Shown here: positions 1 to 7,717 of the stretch, one piece after another | Position numbering within the stretch: the stretch's first letter is position 1 | Layout: every line of letters begins with the position of its first letter | Origin: Propionibacteriaceae bacterium | GTDB taxonomy: Bacteria; Actinomycetota; Actinomycetes; Propionibacteriales; Propionibacteriaceae | Direction of reading: 5' to 3' | DNA: 54,790 nucleotides | Assembly: GCA_017882685.1 (NCBI GenBank) | Contig: JADGPA010000140.1 | Span: 1 to 54,790, forward strand | Made by a program: the position numbers and the translations under genes | The notes under the pieces: generated by a model | Database searches by the model: none | Told to the model about the DNA's origin: nothing | What the model saw: the letters and a program-made list of their open reading frames with translations, nothing else

Positions 1-413
1 CTGTTCGGTCCGGCGCCCATCTGCGCGAGTGCGCCGGCCATGTCCATGACACCCCAGTGATCGACGCACTGGTCCCCACGGAACCGGATGATGTCGATGG
101 CGTTGATGTTCACCGGGTTCCCGCTAGCGGGCACGCCCATGAACTCACCGGTATGGGTGCCGACGAACGAGACACGTGCAACGACCTTGTCGCCATCCTG
201 GAGCATGTCGTGGACGTCGACGTGGAAGTCGGTGATGGCGGCCTGCATCATCTTGAAAAGCTGCTTGGGTGTGTCCCGGGTGTTGCCCATCCCGGGGACC
301 TCCTCGTGTTCGACGAAGTCCTCTGCCATGTACTTGTCCACGGCGGCATCGACATCTCCGCCAGCGGCCATGGCGGTGAACATCTCCTGCGTGAGTGCCT
401 TGTAGTCCGACAT
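1..413 (-). CDS. SnoaL-like ester cyclase family protein, C-terminus cut by window edge
   Basis: The reading frame is open from an ATG at 413 to the window edge, giving 137 visible codons. The start has a strong Shine-Dalgarno (GGAGGGG) just upstream. The protein begins MSDYKALTQEMFTAMAAG and contains EEVPGMGNTRDTPK, GTHTGEFMGVPASG and QCVDHWGVMDMAGAL. This pattern is typical of the SnoaL/ester-cyclase group of small alpha+beta-barrel (NTF2-like) proteins, which usually run to about 140-150 residues, so only the tail is missing. Family members include polyketide cyclases, but most stand-alone bacterial copies have no known substrate. Family assignment is good; the function is open. Confidence 0.75.
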   Translation of the reverse strand, partial: MSDYKALTQEMFTAMAAGGDVDAAVDKYMAEDFVEHEEVPGMGNTRDTPKQLFKMMQAAITDFHVDVHDMLQDGDKVVARVSFVGTHTGEFMGVPASGNPVNINAIDIIRFRGDQCVDHWGVMDMAGALAQMGAGPN

Positions 414-782
414 CGCCCCTCCACTCGATTTCCGGCGCCTCGGCGGGGCCGGCTGCTTGGACGCTAACAGCGCCACCACAGGGCGGACAGGAGCAATTCG
501 GACCCGCAAGATTCCTCGCGTCCTCGGAATCCGCTCGACTCTCGGCCAGAACGCCACAGAACGCCATCGGCACCGGGAACGCAAGCCGAGATCGCAGCGG
601 TTCTTGAGGTGCTCGTGGCCATCGGGATCCGGCCAAACCGGGCGGTCCATGCAACCCAAGAATGCCCGGGCAACGGTCCGGCTGGCATCCCCGCGGCAGG
701 GTCGATAGTCACGGCGCCACACCCACCCTCGATCAAGATCCATTCCGTAATGCCGCACCTGGCGCGTGCGTGACGGGTGCAT
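414..782. other. Intergenic stretch with no recognisable gene
   Basis: About 370 bases separate the SnoaL-like gene from the YCII gene. Open frames exist on both strands, as expected at this GC content, but none gives a recognisable protein, a good start signal or a family motif. I saw no convincing terminator hairpin or tRNA. It may hold the promoter of the SnoaL-like gene or decayed sequence. Confidence 0.4.
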
Positions 783-1121
783 CTAGCTCTCTGGGTCGTA
801 CCCGAACTCTCGCAGTTCCTGTGAGCAGCGGCAGGCGACCGCGATCTTTCTCGCCCACTCCTCTGCAGTCTCGCGATTCGGCAGCTCGAGGATGGTGAAC
901 CCTCCCCTGATCTCCGTGCCGGGGTAGATCTCGGCGGTCACCGACCCGTCGGCGGAGACCAGCACCGGGGCGACCTTCTCCTCGATCCCGCCGCCGAACA
1001 CGTACACGCCGGCGGCCTTTGCCTCCTCAATGACGGCATGGGCCTCGGCGGCGACGATTGGGAACTCCTCGTCGGTCAGCACCATCGCCTGGCTCGGGAA
1101 GGAGATGAGGTACTTGGTCAT
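783..1121 (-). CDS. YCII-related (DGPF-type) family protein
   Basis: This 112-residue protein starts MTKYLISFPSQAMVLTDEEF and contains GVYVFGGGIEE, IYPGTEIRGGFTILELPNRE and an AxxWARKIAVACRCSQELR helix. These are typical of the small YCII-related domain, often found alone or next to sigma factors. The fold is ferredoxin-like and the enzymatic role of most members is unknown. The frame is open 41 codons further upstream to 1244, but that extension is low-complexity and lacks family features, so I take the ATG at 1121. The Shine-Dalgarno is weak. The neighbouring minus-strand gene is a broken comB, so no pathway can be inferred from context. Confidence 0.72.
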   Translation of the reverse strand: MTKYLISFPSQAMVLTDEEFPIVAAEAHAVIEEAKAAGVYVFGGGIEEKVAPVLVSADGSVTAEIYPGTEIRGGFTILELPNRETAEEWARKIAVACRCSQELREFGYDPES

Positions 1122-1284
1122 GTCTCGATGGTGCCTGCGGGCGAGTTGGGCTGCAAGAGACGCTGGTTCCGCCGAGCCAGCGCGACCAGGGTCATCCCCA
1201 TCGATCCTAAGCAGCTTCCGCCCTCCACGGGTGTGCTCGCTCATCGCGCTGCGCGCGGACCTGCCGACTCGCGTGCACGCCTAG

Positions 1285-1572
1285 TCATTGAGCGCGAAGC
1301 GGGGAAAGAGACGGTGCGACGCTGCCTGAACGCAGCGCCTCAAGACGGCCCACCGCGAGAGAAGCACCGCGCTCGCGCGCGAATGTTTCTGCCGATTCGT
1401 CCGCCCAACGGTACGGGTAGACGACCATGCCTTTGTCGACCGCGATGGAGACAGCGGTCGAGAAACTCAGAACGTCGACCACCACCGCAAGGTCGGCTTG
1501 CGAACGTTCGGCCCCTGACACTCCCCAGTCGAAGCGGAGCGCGTAGCCGTCCTGCGAGAAGAGTCCATCCAC
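1285..1572 (-). pseudogene. Truncated 2-phosphosulfolactate phosphatase (ComB-like) gene
   Basis: The 95-residue product starts VDGLFSQDGYALRFDWG and continues ADLAVVVDVLSFSTAVSIA, VVYPYRWADESAETFARERG and VAPSLSPLRAQ before a stop. This matches the N-terminal part of ComB-family 2-phosphosulfolactate phosphatases, which are usually about 230-250 residues. The downstream sequence in all frames lacks the rest of the domain, so roughly 140 residues are missing. The break follows the conserved PSLSP stretch and looks like a deletion rather than a single frameshift. The promoter hexamer survives (1579-1584). The fragment is very unlikely to be active. Confidence 0.65.
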
Positions 1573-1578
1573 CTGAGG

Positions 1579-1584
1579 AGCCTA
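1579..1584 (-). promoter_or_regulatory. -10 hexamer TAGGCT of the truncated comB (leaderless type)
   Basis: On the minus strand TAGGCT is followed by six bases and then the GTG at 1572. This is the spacing at which transcription would begin on the start codon itself. It supports the GTG as the original start. Confidence 0.4.
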
Positions 1585-1729
1585 CGGCCAGGTGCGTCCG
1601 CTAGGCCGCGCTCGGGACGTGCCCTTCCGAGGTCGTCCGCTCTGGCCGCAAGTGGTTGATGGTCGCCCCGCCGGATGTGCTGACTGGGGAGTTCTAGTCT
1701 GCGGTTGCATTGGAGCGCACTCACAGCCC

Positions 1730-1735
1730 TAGCGT
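1730..1735 (+). promoter_or_regulatory. -10 hexamer TAGCGT of the merR gene (leaderless type)
   Basis: TAGCGT is followed by seven bases (GGCGGGT) and the ATG at 1743. The spacing puts the transcription start on or next to the A of ATG, and it decides between this ATG and the upstream in-frame TTG at 1710. Confidence 0.45.
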
Positions 1736-1742
1736 GGCGGGT

Positions 1743-2207
1743 ATGGACCAGGACGAACTGCTCACCGAGGCGCTTCGTCTCGCGATTGACCCACCCGGCG
1801 GCGTTTCCGTCGACGCCCTGCGCGAGCTAACCCGCGACGATGACGCCGGCCAATGGGACATCGCTACCACGGCCGCCCATCTCGGGGTGAATCCTCACAC
1901 CCTGCGCTACTACGAACGAATCGGCCTCGTCAGCGTGGATCGTGACACCGCGGGTCACCGACGCTACAACGCCCCGGCTGTCCGTCGGCTCGTCTTCCTG
2001 ACCCGCATGCGCACCTCCGGCATGCCGATCAGCGATCTGCTCCGCTACGTCGGCCTCGTCGAAGGCGGGGGCGCCACAGTGCCCGAACGCCTTGAAATGC
2101 TCCTTGAGCACCGCGACACCCTGCGATCTCAAATCGCCCAACTGCAACTCGCCCTCGCCGCCACCGAATTCAAACTCGCCACCTACAAGGAAGCCCCCCG
2201 ACCATGA
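1743..2207 (+). CDS. MerR-family transcriptional regulator
   Basis: The 154-residue protein has a MerR-type winged helix-turn-helix at about residues 39-80, with WDIATTAAHLGVNPHTLRYYER and GHRRYNAPAVRRL. A C-terminal coiled coil follows with repeated Leu and Gln (LRSQIAQLQLALAATEFKL). It lacks the metal-binding Cys of MerR, CueR or ZntR, so it resembles the AdhR/NmlR-like stress-sensing group; the effector cannot be read. The frame can extend to a TTG at 1710, but a -10 hexamer seven bases before the ATG at 1743 argues for the shorter form. The stop overlaps the next gene by four bases (ATGA), so the two are co-transcribed and translationally coupled. Confidence 0.85.
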   Translation: MDQDELLTEALRLAIDPPGGVSVDALRELTRDDDAGQWDIATTAAHLGVNPHTLRYYERIGLVSVDRDTAGHRRYNAPAVRRLVFLTRMRTSGMPISDLLRYVGLVEGGGATVPERLEMLLEHRDTLRSQIAQLQLALAATEFKLATYKEAPRP

Positions 2208-2650
2208 CCACCACACCCACCGCCACGGCCTTGCCCCAGCACGACATCGACAGCCCCGAGAACCGCGCCCGCCGCGACCGCGGCCTGGCCGTGCTGTCAC
2301 GGATCGATGGACATCAGGGCGAAGCCGTCATCGACTCGCTCGCCGACATCAACCCTGCCCTCGGCCACCACGTCGCAGCCTTTGCCTTCGGCGACATCTA
2401 CGACCGACCCGGCCTCGACCCCCGTAGCCGCCAACTCGTCACAATCGGCGTCCTCACGGCCCTCGGCGGCTGCGAGCCCCAGCTTAAAGTCCACATTGGT
2501 GCCGCCCTCAACGTGGGTCTGAGCCAGGAGGAGATCATCGAGGCCATCACCCACACCGCCGTCTACGCAGGGTTCCCCCGCGCACTGAACGCCACCTTCG
2601 CGGCACGCGAACTATTCGCCAGCCACGGCGAGGGAAGCGCGGCGGAGTAA
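2204..2650 (+). CDS. Carboxymuconolactone decarboxylase family protein
   Basis: The 148-residue protein carries the CMD fold: DRPGLDPRSRQLVTIGVL, LGGCEPQLKVHIGAALNVG and EEIIEAITHTAVYAGFPRA. It resembles the gamma-carboxymuconolactone decarboxylase (PcaC-like) branch and lacks the CxxC of AhpD peroxidases, so a redox role is less likely. Homologues of this branch are often encoded beside MerR regulators of the AdhR type together with an oxidoreductase. Here only the regulator-CMD pair remains, with an ATGA overlap to the MerR gene. Substrate unknown. A stress- or aldehyde-related role is inferred only from the regulator. Confidence 0.82.
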   Translation: MTTTPTATALPQHDIDSPENRARRDRGLAVLSRIDGHQGEAVIDSLADINPALGHHVAAFAFGDIYDRPGLDPRSRQLVTIGVLTALGGCEPQLKVHIGAALNVGLSQEEIIEAITHTAVYAGFPRALNATFAARELFASHGEGSAAE

Positions 2651-2885
2651 GCCAACGCGCCCAAGCCCGAGCGCCCGCCGCTGTCGGCAGCCTGCCGTTC
2701 ATCACGCAAAGGAGGGCCCAGTCCTCGCCGAAACGGCCGAAGTCCGATCCTCGCTCGGAACGTGCGAACGCCAACTCGCCACTTGACCCGCATACCGCTT
2801 CGTCCGGCCGATGAACTCACTAAATGCCGCCGGCCGCGCTCGCCGATGTCAGTGACGTATCTGAGCGCGCTGGCAGGATTGGGCC

Positions 2886-3440
2886 ATGCCTGTTGAGCCC
2901 CTGTCATACCCGGATCCCCCGTTGACCGACGGGCGCATCGGCCTACGGCGGTGGCGGGAAGGGGACGTCGAGTGCATCCGTCTCGCCGGTACGGATCCTG
3001 ACATCCCCAAAGGAACAACAGTCCCGGCCACCTTCACTCCCGCCGAGGGCCTCGCCTTCATCCATCGACAATGGGGTCGGGTGCAGAACGGCGACGGGGT
3101 GTCCCAGGCGATCGTTGAGGTCCACAGCGACCGCGCGATCGGCTTGATGTGGGTGGCGCTGCGTCCACAACCGCACGTCGGCGGATTGGGCTATTGGATC
3201 GTCCCCTCGGAGCGCGAACAGGGTGCAGCGACAGCCGCCGTCCGCCTAGTCGCGCCCTGGGCCCTGGACGCGCTGGACCTACGGCGTCTGGAGGCGTGGG
3301 TGCAGCCAGAGAACCAGGCTTCGCAGCGCGTCCTCCGCAACGCGGGGTTCCAGGAAGAGGGACGGCTCCGGAACTTCCTCAGCACCGAAGGCAGGGCGTC
3401 GGACGCGCTGGTGTTCTCAACCATTCCGCCTGAGCGATGA
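2886..3440 (+). CDS. GNAT-family N-acetyltransferase (RimJ/RimL type)
   Basis: The 184-residue protein shows the RimJ/RimL-like acetyltransferase pattern. An N-terminal GRIGLRRWREGDVECIRLA strand and helix is followed by VGGLGYWIVPSEREQGAATAAVRLVAPWAL, which includes the acetyl-CoA loop. WVQPENQASQRVLRNAGFQEEG near the C-terminus is the classic Asn-x-x-Ser motif region. The acetyl-CoA loop reads EREQGAA rather than the textbook RGxGxA, a common variation in this group. The substrate is not predictable; relatives modify ribosomal protein N-termini, antibiotics or small amines. No Shine-Dalgarno is visible; CAGGAT six bases before the ATG may be a weak leaderless -10. No operon partner is visible. 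Confidence 0.82.
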   Translation: MPVEPLSYPDPPLTDGRIGLRRWREGDVECIRLAGTDPDIPKGTTVPATFTPAEGLAFIHRQWGRVQNGDGVSQAIVEVHSDRAIGLMWVALRPQPHVGGLGYWIVPSEREQGAATAAVRLVAPWALDALDLRRLEAWVQPENQASQRVLRNAGFQEEGRLRNFLSTEGRASDALVFSTIPPER

Positions 3441-3871
3441 CCCCGAACGCACTCACATAGCCGCGGATCGCCACGCTCGCGGGTGCGGCCGATCAGCCGG
3501 TAAGGCAACAGCGGGTTATCCCGAGAGGGTTCAAGAAGGGCTGAAAGTAGACCCCGATGTTGTGCCGCGCATCGTCCGGTTCTGGCTCCCCTCGGAGAAG
3601 GTCGAGTCCTGGTGTCTCACAGTATTCGCTCCAATCTGCGGCGATCCGCACTGAGGGTTTGCCTACACCCGGCAGGCGTGTGGCTATCGCCAGGTGTCGG
3701 CTTCTTGCCCGATGTAGCTCGAGGGGCTCAACCCCCTCAACGCCCTCGGCGCGAGGATCGACGTCTTCCGCGACTGACGCGCCTCAGCTGGCGACCACGC
3801 CGGCGGTGGAGGACACCGCCGGCGCAATCACCGGCTCACAGGGTTTGGCGCTGTGCGGCCCTGCGGGGTTG
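3441..3871. other. Intergenic stretch with a small hairpin, no recognisable gene
   Basis: About 430 bases lie between the convergent acetyltransferase and peptidase genes. A short inverted repeat (GAGGGG, six-base loop, CCCCTC) at 3721-3738 could be a weak terminator, but it has no T tract. Open frames here give low-complexity Arg/Pro-rich products with no family features. I see no further structure. Confidence 0.35.
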
Positions 3872-5587
3872 CTACTTCAAACGCCAGCCACGCATGAACT
3901 CCATGCTCGAGTAGGACATGGTGGTCACCCGGCTGCCGATCGAGGTGCGAGCCGCCTCTGCAATCGTCGCCTGGTTGTGGGCTGGGTCGTTGGAGACGAT
4001 GAGGAAGGTATGGCCCGGGGCTCCGGACCTATCGGGTCTCGCGAGCACCAGATCGCCGGCAGCAAGGTTCTGCGGGGAATCGATCCAGTTCGCCTGGAAG
4101 GACGACGACGGCGCCGTCCGTCCGTTGCCGGAACCCTTCGCCCACCACATTCCGGTGGATCCGGAGCCGATGTCGACCCCCGTCGTGGTCCAGTAGACGT
4201 AACGCATCAGCCCGGAGCAGTCGAAGCCGCTGTGGTTGCTGGCGTAGCAGGACCCGTTGAGGTAGCCGTTCACGCCGTCGCAGTAACCCTTGGTCGCACC
4301 GGGCGTGGTGCCGTGTCCGCCGCCCCAGACATAGTCGCTGTGTGCGGCGATGGCGTTCCGGGCGGTCTGCACTGCGAGTGCGGCGGCTGCCGAGCCGGAG
4401 GCCGTCGGCGTCCCCGGAGAGCTGTTCACCGGGTCGGTGCCAGCTGGCGGCTGGGTGGCCGGTGAGCATCGGGGCACCCCCGAGACGAATCCGTCGACCC
4501 CGGTCCGCACGTAGTAGTCGACCACCCAGTAACCGTCGTCGAGCTTGTCCCAGATGGCGTAGCCGCCGTAGGTGTAGCCGCCATAGTCCTGGCAGACGAC
4601 CGTCACGCTCGAGCCTGCCGGATATCGGTCGGGCGCCGCGTGGTTGGACGTGTCCTTCACGGTCCGGCCATCAAGGGTGGTGCTGACCACGAATGTGCGC
4701 CCGGGCGAGCTGGTCGTGCCGCTGCAGCGCGGGAGATTCGGATCGAACCCGCCATAGCCGGTCTTCACGTAGTAGTCCGGAATCCAGATGTTCTGCGTGG
4801 TCAGGTCCCAGATGGTGCTGCCGTAGGCGCTCGCGCCGGTGTCCTGGCATTGGACCTCGACCCAGCTGCCAGCCGGGTAGCGATTCGGGTAGGCGTGGTT
4901 GCTGAGGTCCTTGGCCGTACGGCCGTCGAGGGTTGCGGTCACCTTGAAGGAGTTCGCCGCTACCGGGGCGGATGTCTCCGAACCCGAACACCTGGGCACC
5001 GCGGGGCTGAACCCGGTGGCACCGGTCTTGATGTAGTAGTCGGGAACCCAGTAGGACTCTGTCGTCCAGTCCCAGATCGTGCTGCCGTACGCCGACGGGC
5101 CTGAGTCCTGGCAGAGCAGGTTCACCACGGTGCCGGCGGCGTAACGGTTCGGGTAGGCGTGGTTGGCCAGGTCCTTGACTGAACGCCCATCCAGGGTGGC
5201 GGTGGCGAGGAACCCGTGTCCGGACGACCCGGTCGGGGCGTGCCCATCGACACAGCGTGGCAGTTCGTCGACAAAACCGGAATGCCCGGTTTGCACGTAA
5301 TGGTCAGGGATCCAGTCGGTATTGGAGGTCAGGTCCCAGATCGAACTTCCGTATGCAGCCGGCCCACTGTCCTGGCAGACGATGGTGACCGTGCTGCCAC
5401 TGGCGTAGCGATTGGGATAAGAGTGGTCGTTCAGGTCACGAACCAATCGACCATCCAGTGTCGCCGTTACCACATACTGATGTGGCCCCACGGCGGCCTG
5501 AGCCAATGGGGCGTTCGCGCCACCGACCAATGCAATGCAGGTGAGGATTCCGCCGGCAATCGCCGGCCTCGCGAATGTTGACTTCAT
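3872..5587 (-). CDS. Secreted NlpC/P60 peptidase with four N-terminal Cys-paired repeats
   Basis: The 571-residue protein starts with a signal peptide (residues 1-32, cleavage near AQAAV). Four repeats of about 75 residues follow at roughly 38-112, 126-200, 213-288 and 298-374. Each has TLDGR, a His before a (Y/A)P(N/D)RY block, a CQD motif, IWD, a W.PDYY-like block, TG..GF and a closing PRC. A Pro/Ser/Thr linker (375-400) leads to an NlpC/P60 domain (401-571) with catalytic Cys457 in FDCSGLMRYVYW and His526 in APGHTFLIVSN. It should be a cell-wall hydrolase cutting peptide stems, with the repeats as wall-binding modules. The two Cys per repeat probably form a disulfide. A strong Shine-Dalgarno (AAAGGAG) fixes the start. 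Confidence 0.87.
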   Translation of the reverse strand: MKSTFARPAIAGGILTCIALVGGANAPLAQAAVGPHQYVVTATLDGRLVRDLNDHSYPNRYASGSTVTIVCQDSGPAAYGSSIWDLTSNTDWIPDHYVQTGHSGFVDELPRCVDGHAPTGSSGHGFLATATLDGRSVKDLANHAYPNRYAAGTVVNLLCQDSGPSAYGSTIWDWTTESYWVPDYYIKTGATGFSPAVPRCSGSETSAPVAANSFKVTATLDGRTAKDLSNHAYPNRYPAGSWVEVQCQDTGASAYGSTIWDLTTQNIWIPDYYVKTGYGGFDPNLPRCSGTTSSPGRTFVVSTTLDGRTVKDTSNHAAPDRYPAGSSVTVVCQDYGGYTYGGYAIWDKLDDGYWVVDYYVRTGVDGFVSGVPRCSPATQPPAGTDPVNSSPGTPTASGSAAAALAVQTARNAIAAHSDYVWGGGHGTTPGATKGYCDGVNGYLNGSCYASNHSGFDCSGLMRYVYWTTTGVDIGSGSTGMWWAKGSGNGRTAPSSSFQANWIDSPQNLAAGDLVLARPDRSGAPGHTFLIVSNDPAHNQATIAEAARTSIGSRVTTMSYSSMEFMRGWRLK

Positions 5588-5697
5588 GATTCACTCCTTT
5601 CGGTTCTGTTCGGTGTTCCGGGGCTGTGGAGCGGTTTGGGCACCCCGTCACGGGCAGCTGCGTGCACTGGTGTCGCCGCTGCGATGCCCACACTCAT
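5584..5697 (-). CDS. Possible 37-residue upstream ORF coupled to the peptidase
   Basis: This tiny frame starts MSVGIAAATPVHAAARDG and overlaps the peptidase ATG by four bases (ATGA). Its own ATG overlaps the stop of an even smaller ORF upstream, again as ATGA. The Ala-rich start resembles the end of a signal peptide (cut after HAAA), so it may instead be the relic of a frameshifted secreted protein. It has no Shine-Dalgarno of its own. Real translation is uncertain. Confidence 0.25.
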   Translation of the reverse strand: MSVGIAAATPVHAAARDGVPKPLHSPGTPNRTERSES

Positions 5698-5744
5698 TGC
5701 CATCGCCGTGTCGATGGCAACGCCAGGATTGCCTTTGCGTTCAT
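5694..5744 (-). CDS. Possible 16-residue leader ORF
   Basis: A 16-codon frame, MNAKAILALPSTRRWQ, is preceded by GAAAGG eight bases before its ATG, a reasonable Shine-Dalgarno. It ends in an ATGA overlap with the next micro-ORF. It could be a leader peptide or the first part of a frameshifted signal peptide. No homology is recognised. Confidence 0.25.
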   Translation of the reverse strand: MNAKAILALPSTRRWQ

Positions 5745-5950
5745 TTGGGGAACCTTTCTTCCGACTCTTCCGGCCTCACAGGTCGGTATCCGAACGATAT
5801 TGCCGAGATAGGCGGGCTCCGCGCCGAGGACGTTCAGGTCGGCGTGCGCCGGACCCCGCAGGCCGCATCCGTCCCGCCGCAATTGTGCAGCTGGCTAGGT
5901 TGGACGGTGCTGGAGCGGGGGCCGTTGCAGCGTCACGTCAGTATTCACGT

Positions 5951-5968
5951 GTCACCACAAGTGGTGAC
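5951..5968. promoter_or_regulatory. Perfect palindrome GTCACCAC-AA-GTGGTGAC, operator-like
   Basis: Two 8-base arms with a 2-base spacer form a perfect inverted repeat. A TTGACA hexamer lies at 5979-5984, but no good -10 follows at the usual distance. The site lies about 120 bases upstream of a decayed response-regulator gene and may be its old operator. Confidence 0.35.
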
Positions 5969-6087
5969 AATCCGACTGTTGACATCCTCGAGCGGCCAAG
6001 AGGTGTTGTCATCATTTATGGCGACAGGGCAGGGCTTGCGTTCTGGCGGACGGATGGTGCTGCGAACGCAGGTCAGGAGTGGTGCCA

Positions 6088-6240
6088 ATGGATGACGTGG
6101 ACCCGTGCACTGTCGGGGCGATCGATCGATGACCATCCGGCCCTGCGGCATGGGCTGGAGGGGGTATTGCGGGAGGCGATGGGCGTGGGCCTCGACTTCG
6201 TCGCGTCGGCCACGGTCGCGGAGTTCCTGGCTTGCCGGCG
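6088..6240 (+). pseudogene. Fossil of a response regulator N-terminus
   Basis: An ATG with an AGGAG Shine-Dalgarno starts MDDVDPCTVGAID and then meets a stop. If one copy of a tandem ATCG at 6121-6130 is removed, the frame becomes TVGAIDDHPALRHGLEGVL followed by LDFVASATVAEFLACRR. This is the start of a NarL-type receiver domain with its acidic Asp-Asp pair and following His-Pro. After about 50 residues the similarity ends where an antisense oxidase fragment begins. The gene was broken by a 4-bp duplication and lost its 3' part at a junction near 6235. Confidence 0.5.
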
Positions 6241-6440
6241 GCATTGTGGTCACGCATCCACCTGGGTGTTGGCCTCGTTGTCGGCCGGGTCCGGCCACAT
6301 TCCCGCGATCACCCTGGCGTAGGTGGCGTCCCGATGCCCGAATGCCGTCGCGTCCGCCGCCACGTCCTGGCAGGCACCATTGATCGGGTACAGATGAACG
6401 GTGGAGTTGGCGACCGGCACCTTCGGCCCGTGCCAAGTAC
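6225..6440 (-). pseudogene. Fossil of a BBE-type FAD-linked oxidase C-terminus
   Basis: On the minus strand the frame reads VPVANSTVHLYPINGACQDV, then ADATAFGHRDATYARVIAGM, then WPDPADNEANTQ before a stop. A shift of frame at about 6258-6266 restores WMRDHNAA. This run is typical of the C-terminal berberine-bridge-like domain of secreted or cytoplasmic FAD-dependent oxidoreductases (NGA, the HRDA block, and the WxRDxxAA helix). The FAD-binding N-terminal two thirds are absent; the upstream side is occupied by the glycosyltransferase gene. The fragment is dead. It marks a recombination junction with the response-regulator fossil on the other strand. Confidence 0.5.
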
Positions 6441-6473
6441 GAGGCTGAACGCCAGGCCGGTCACTCTCGCGGG

Positions 6474-7679
6474 TTAGGGCGTCGACCCGGGATGGCGGGA
6501 GTTGAGGATCGCGTCGAGGGCACGGACCGCGGCCCCGCTGCCGCCTGCCGTTCGGAAGGAATCCTGAAGTTGGGTCATGGGGGCCCGTCCGGCATCTCCC
6601 GCCAACACGCTTGTGGCGGCCTCCCGGACAGCGGCCGAATCGAAAGCGCCCTTGCTGATGACCCGTCCGGCGCCGAGTTCCTCCAGCCGGTAGGCGTTGA
6701 AGAACTGGTCGGCGGCAAGCGGGGTGAGGACCGAGGGGACCCCGTAGGCGATGGCGTCCGAAACCGTTCCCATGCCGCCGTGAGCGATCATCAGGTCTGC
6801 GTTCGCCAGCACTTCAGCTTGCGGCACGAAAGGGCGAAGGATCACGTTGCTCGGGACGGTGCCAACCTCGCGCACCCGTTCGGGGTGTCCCGCCGCAACG
6901 ACCACGAGGGTGTCTGACCCCTCGAATGCGTCGATGACTTCCCTGAAGAAGTGCGTCCACCTGTTGTACACCGTGCCGAGGGTGGCGTAGACGACGGTGC
7001 CGTTGTGGTCGCGCAACCGGTCCAGCGGGAAGGTGGCGTCGGGCAGCGACCGGGTAGGAGTGGGTCCCACGAACAGGCAGGTATCGCCGAAGTCGCCCGG
7101 GAAGGGCTGGAAGCCCCTGCTGGTGAACACAATGTTCAAGGTGCTCGATTGGGGCCCGAACATGTCCAGGAGGTCCGGCACCCGCGTCCCCATCAACGTC
7201 TGGGACAGAATCGGGGACAGCGATTTCGTGAGCGCCCGGTGTCTCATCAGGAATCCGGCCACGGTGGGCAACTCCCGGCAGATCCGGAGCATGTGCGCCA
7301 GTGTCCGGGCGTTCTGCAGGAACACCGCCGACAGGTAGACAACCGGGACGTCCAACTCGCGCTCCAGGTCGGGCACTACGGGATCCATACCGCCGACCGC
7401 CAGCAGGTCGTGGGCAGGACCGAGTCGACGCAGCGCCCGGTTGAGGGATCGGGTCAGCTCTGGGATCGCACGAAGCACGCTGCGGCCATCTCGGGGATCG
7501 AACCTCGTCGGCGAATCGATCGGTATGAGTGTGGCACCGGAGGCTTCAATGGCCCCGCGGAAGTGCTCGGTGGACAGGTAGTCGACCGAATGCCCCGAGT
7601 GAGTCAACTCGGCGACCAGCGGCAGCGTCGGATTGAGGTGGCCGAAGGCGGGAAGGTTCCCGATCAGGATGCGGGCCAT
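6474..7679 (-). CDS. MGT/UGT-type glycosyltransferase (GT1 family)
   Basis: The 401-residue protein starts MARILIGNLPAFGHLNPTLPL, the usual start of macrolide- or UDP-glycosyltransferases of family GT1. The nucleotide-sugar site is seen as VVYATLGTVY and, later, LRPFVPQAEVLANADLMIAHGG continuing GMGTVSDAIAYGVPSVLTPL with the Asp-Gln pair (AADQFFNA). Two Rossmann-like halves are expected. Acceptors in this family include macrolides, terpenoids and lipids; none can be named here. A Shine-Dalgarno (AAGGAG) precedes the ATG at 7679; in-frame codons up to 7934 lie over the operator and the divergent tetR and are not used. Divergence from a TetR gene suggests inducible expression, perhaps drug modification or export of a product. 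Confidence 0.86.
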   Translation of the reverse strand: MARILIGNLPAFGHLNPTLPLVAELTHSGHSVDYLSTEHFRGAIEASGATLIPIDSPTRFDPRDGRSVLRAIPELTRSLNRALRRLGPAHDLLAVGGMDPVVPDLERELDVPVVYLSAVFLQNARTLAHMLRICRELPTVAGFLMRHRALTKSLSPILSQTLMGTRVPDLLDMFGPQSSTLNIVFTSRGFQPFPGDFGDTCLFVGPTPTRSLPDATFPLDRLRDHNGTVVYATLGTVYNRWTHFFREVIDAFEGSDTLVVVAAGHPERVREVGTVPSNVILRPFVPQAEVLANADLMIAHGGMGTVSDAIAYGVPSVLTPLAADQFFNAYRLEELGAGRVISKGAFDSAAVREAATSVLAGDAGRAPMTQLQDSFRTAGGSGAAVRALDAILNSRHPGSTP

Positions 7680-7717
7680 TCCCACTCCTTCGGACGGGAC
7701 GAGGGCGACATACTGCC

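Noticed and set aside
5588-5900. c-di-AMP (ydaO-type) riboswitch in front of the NlpC/P60 gene
   Set aside because: Such riboswitches often precede wall hydrolases in actinobacteria, but I could not find the conserved blocks of that aptamer in the leader. Two micro-ORFs occupy the near part.
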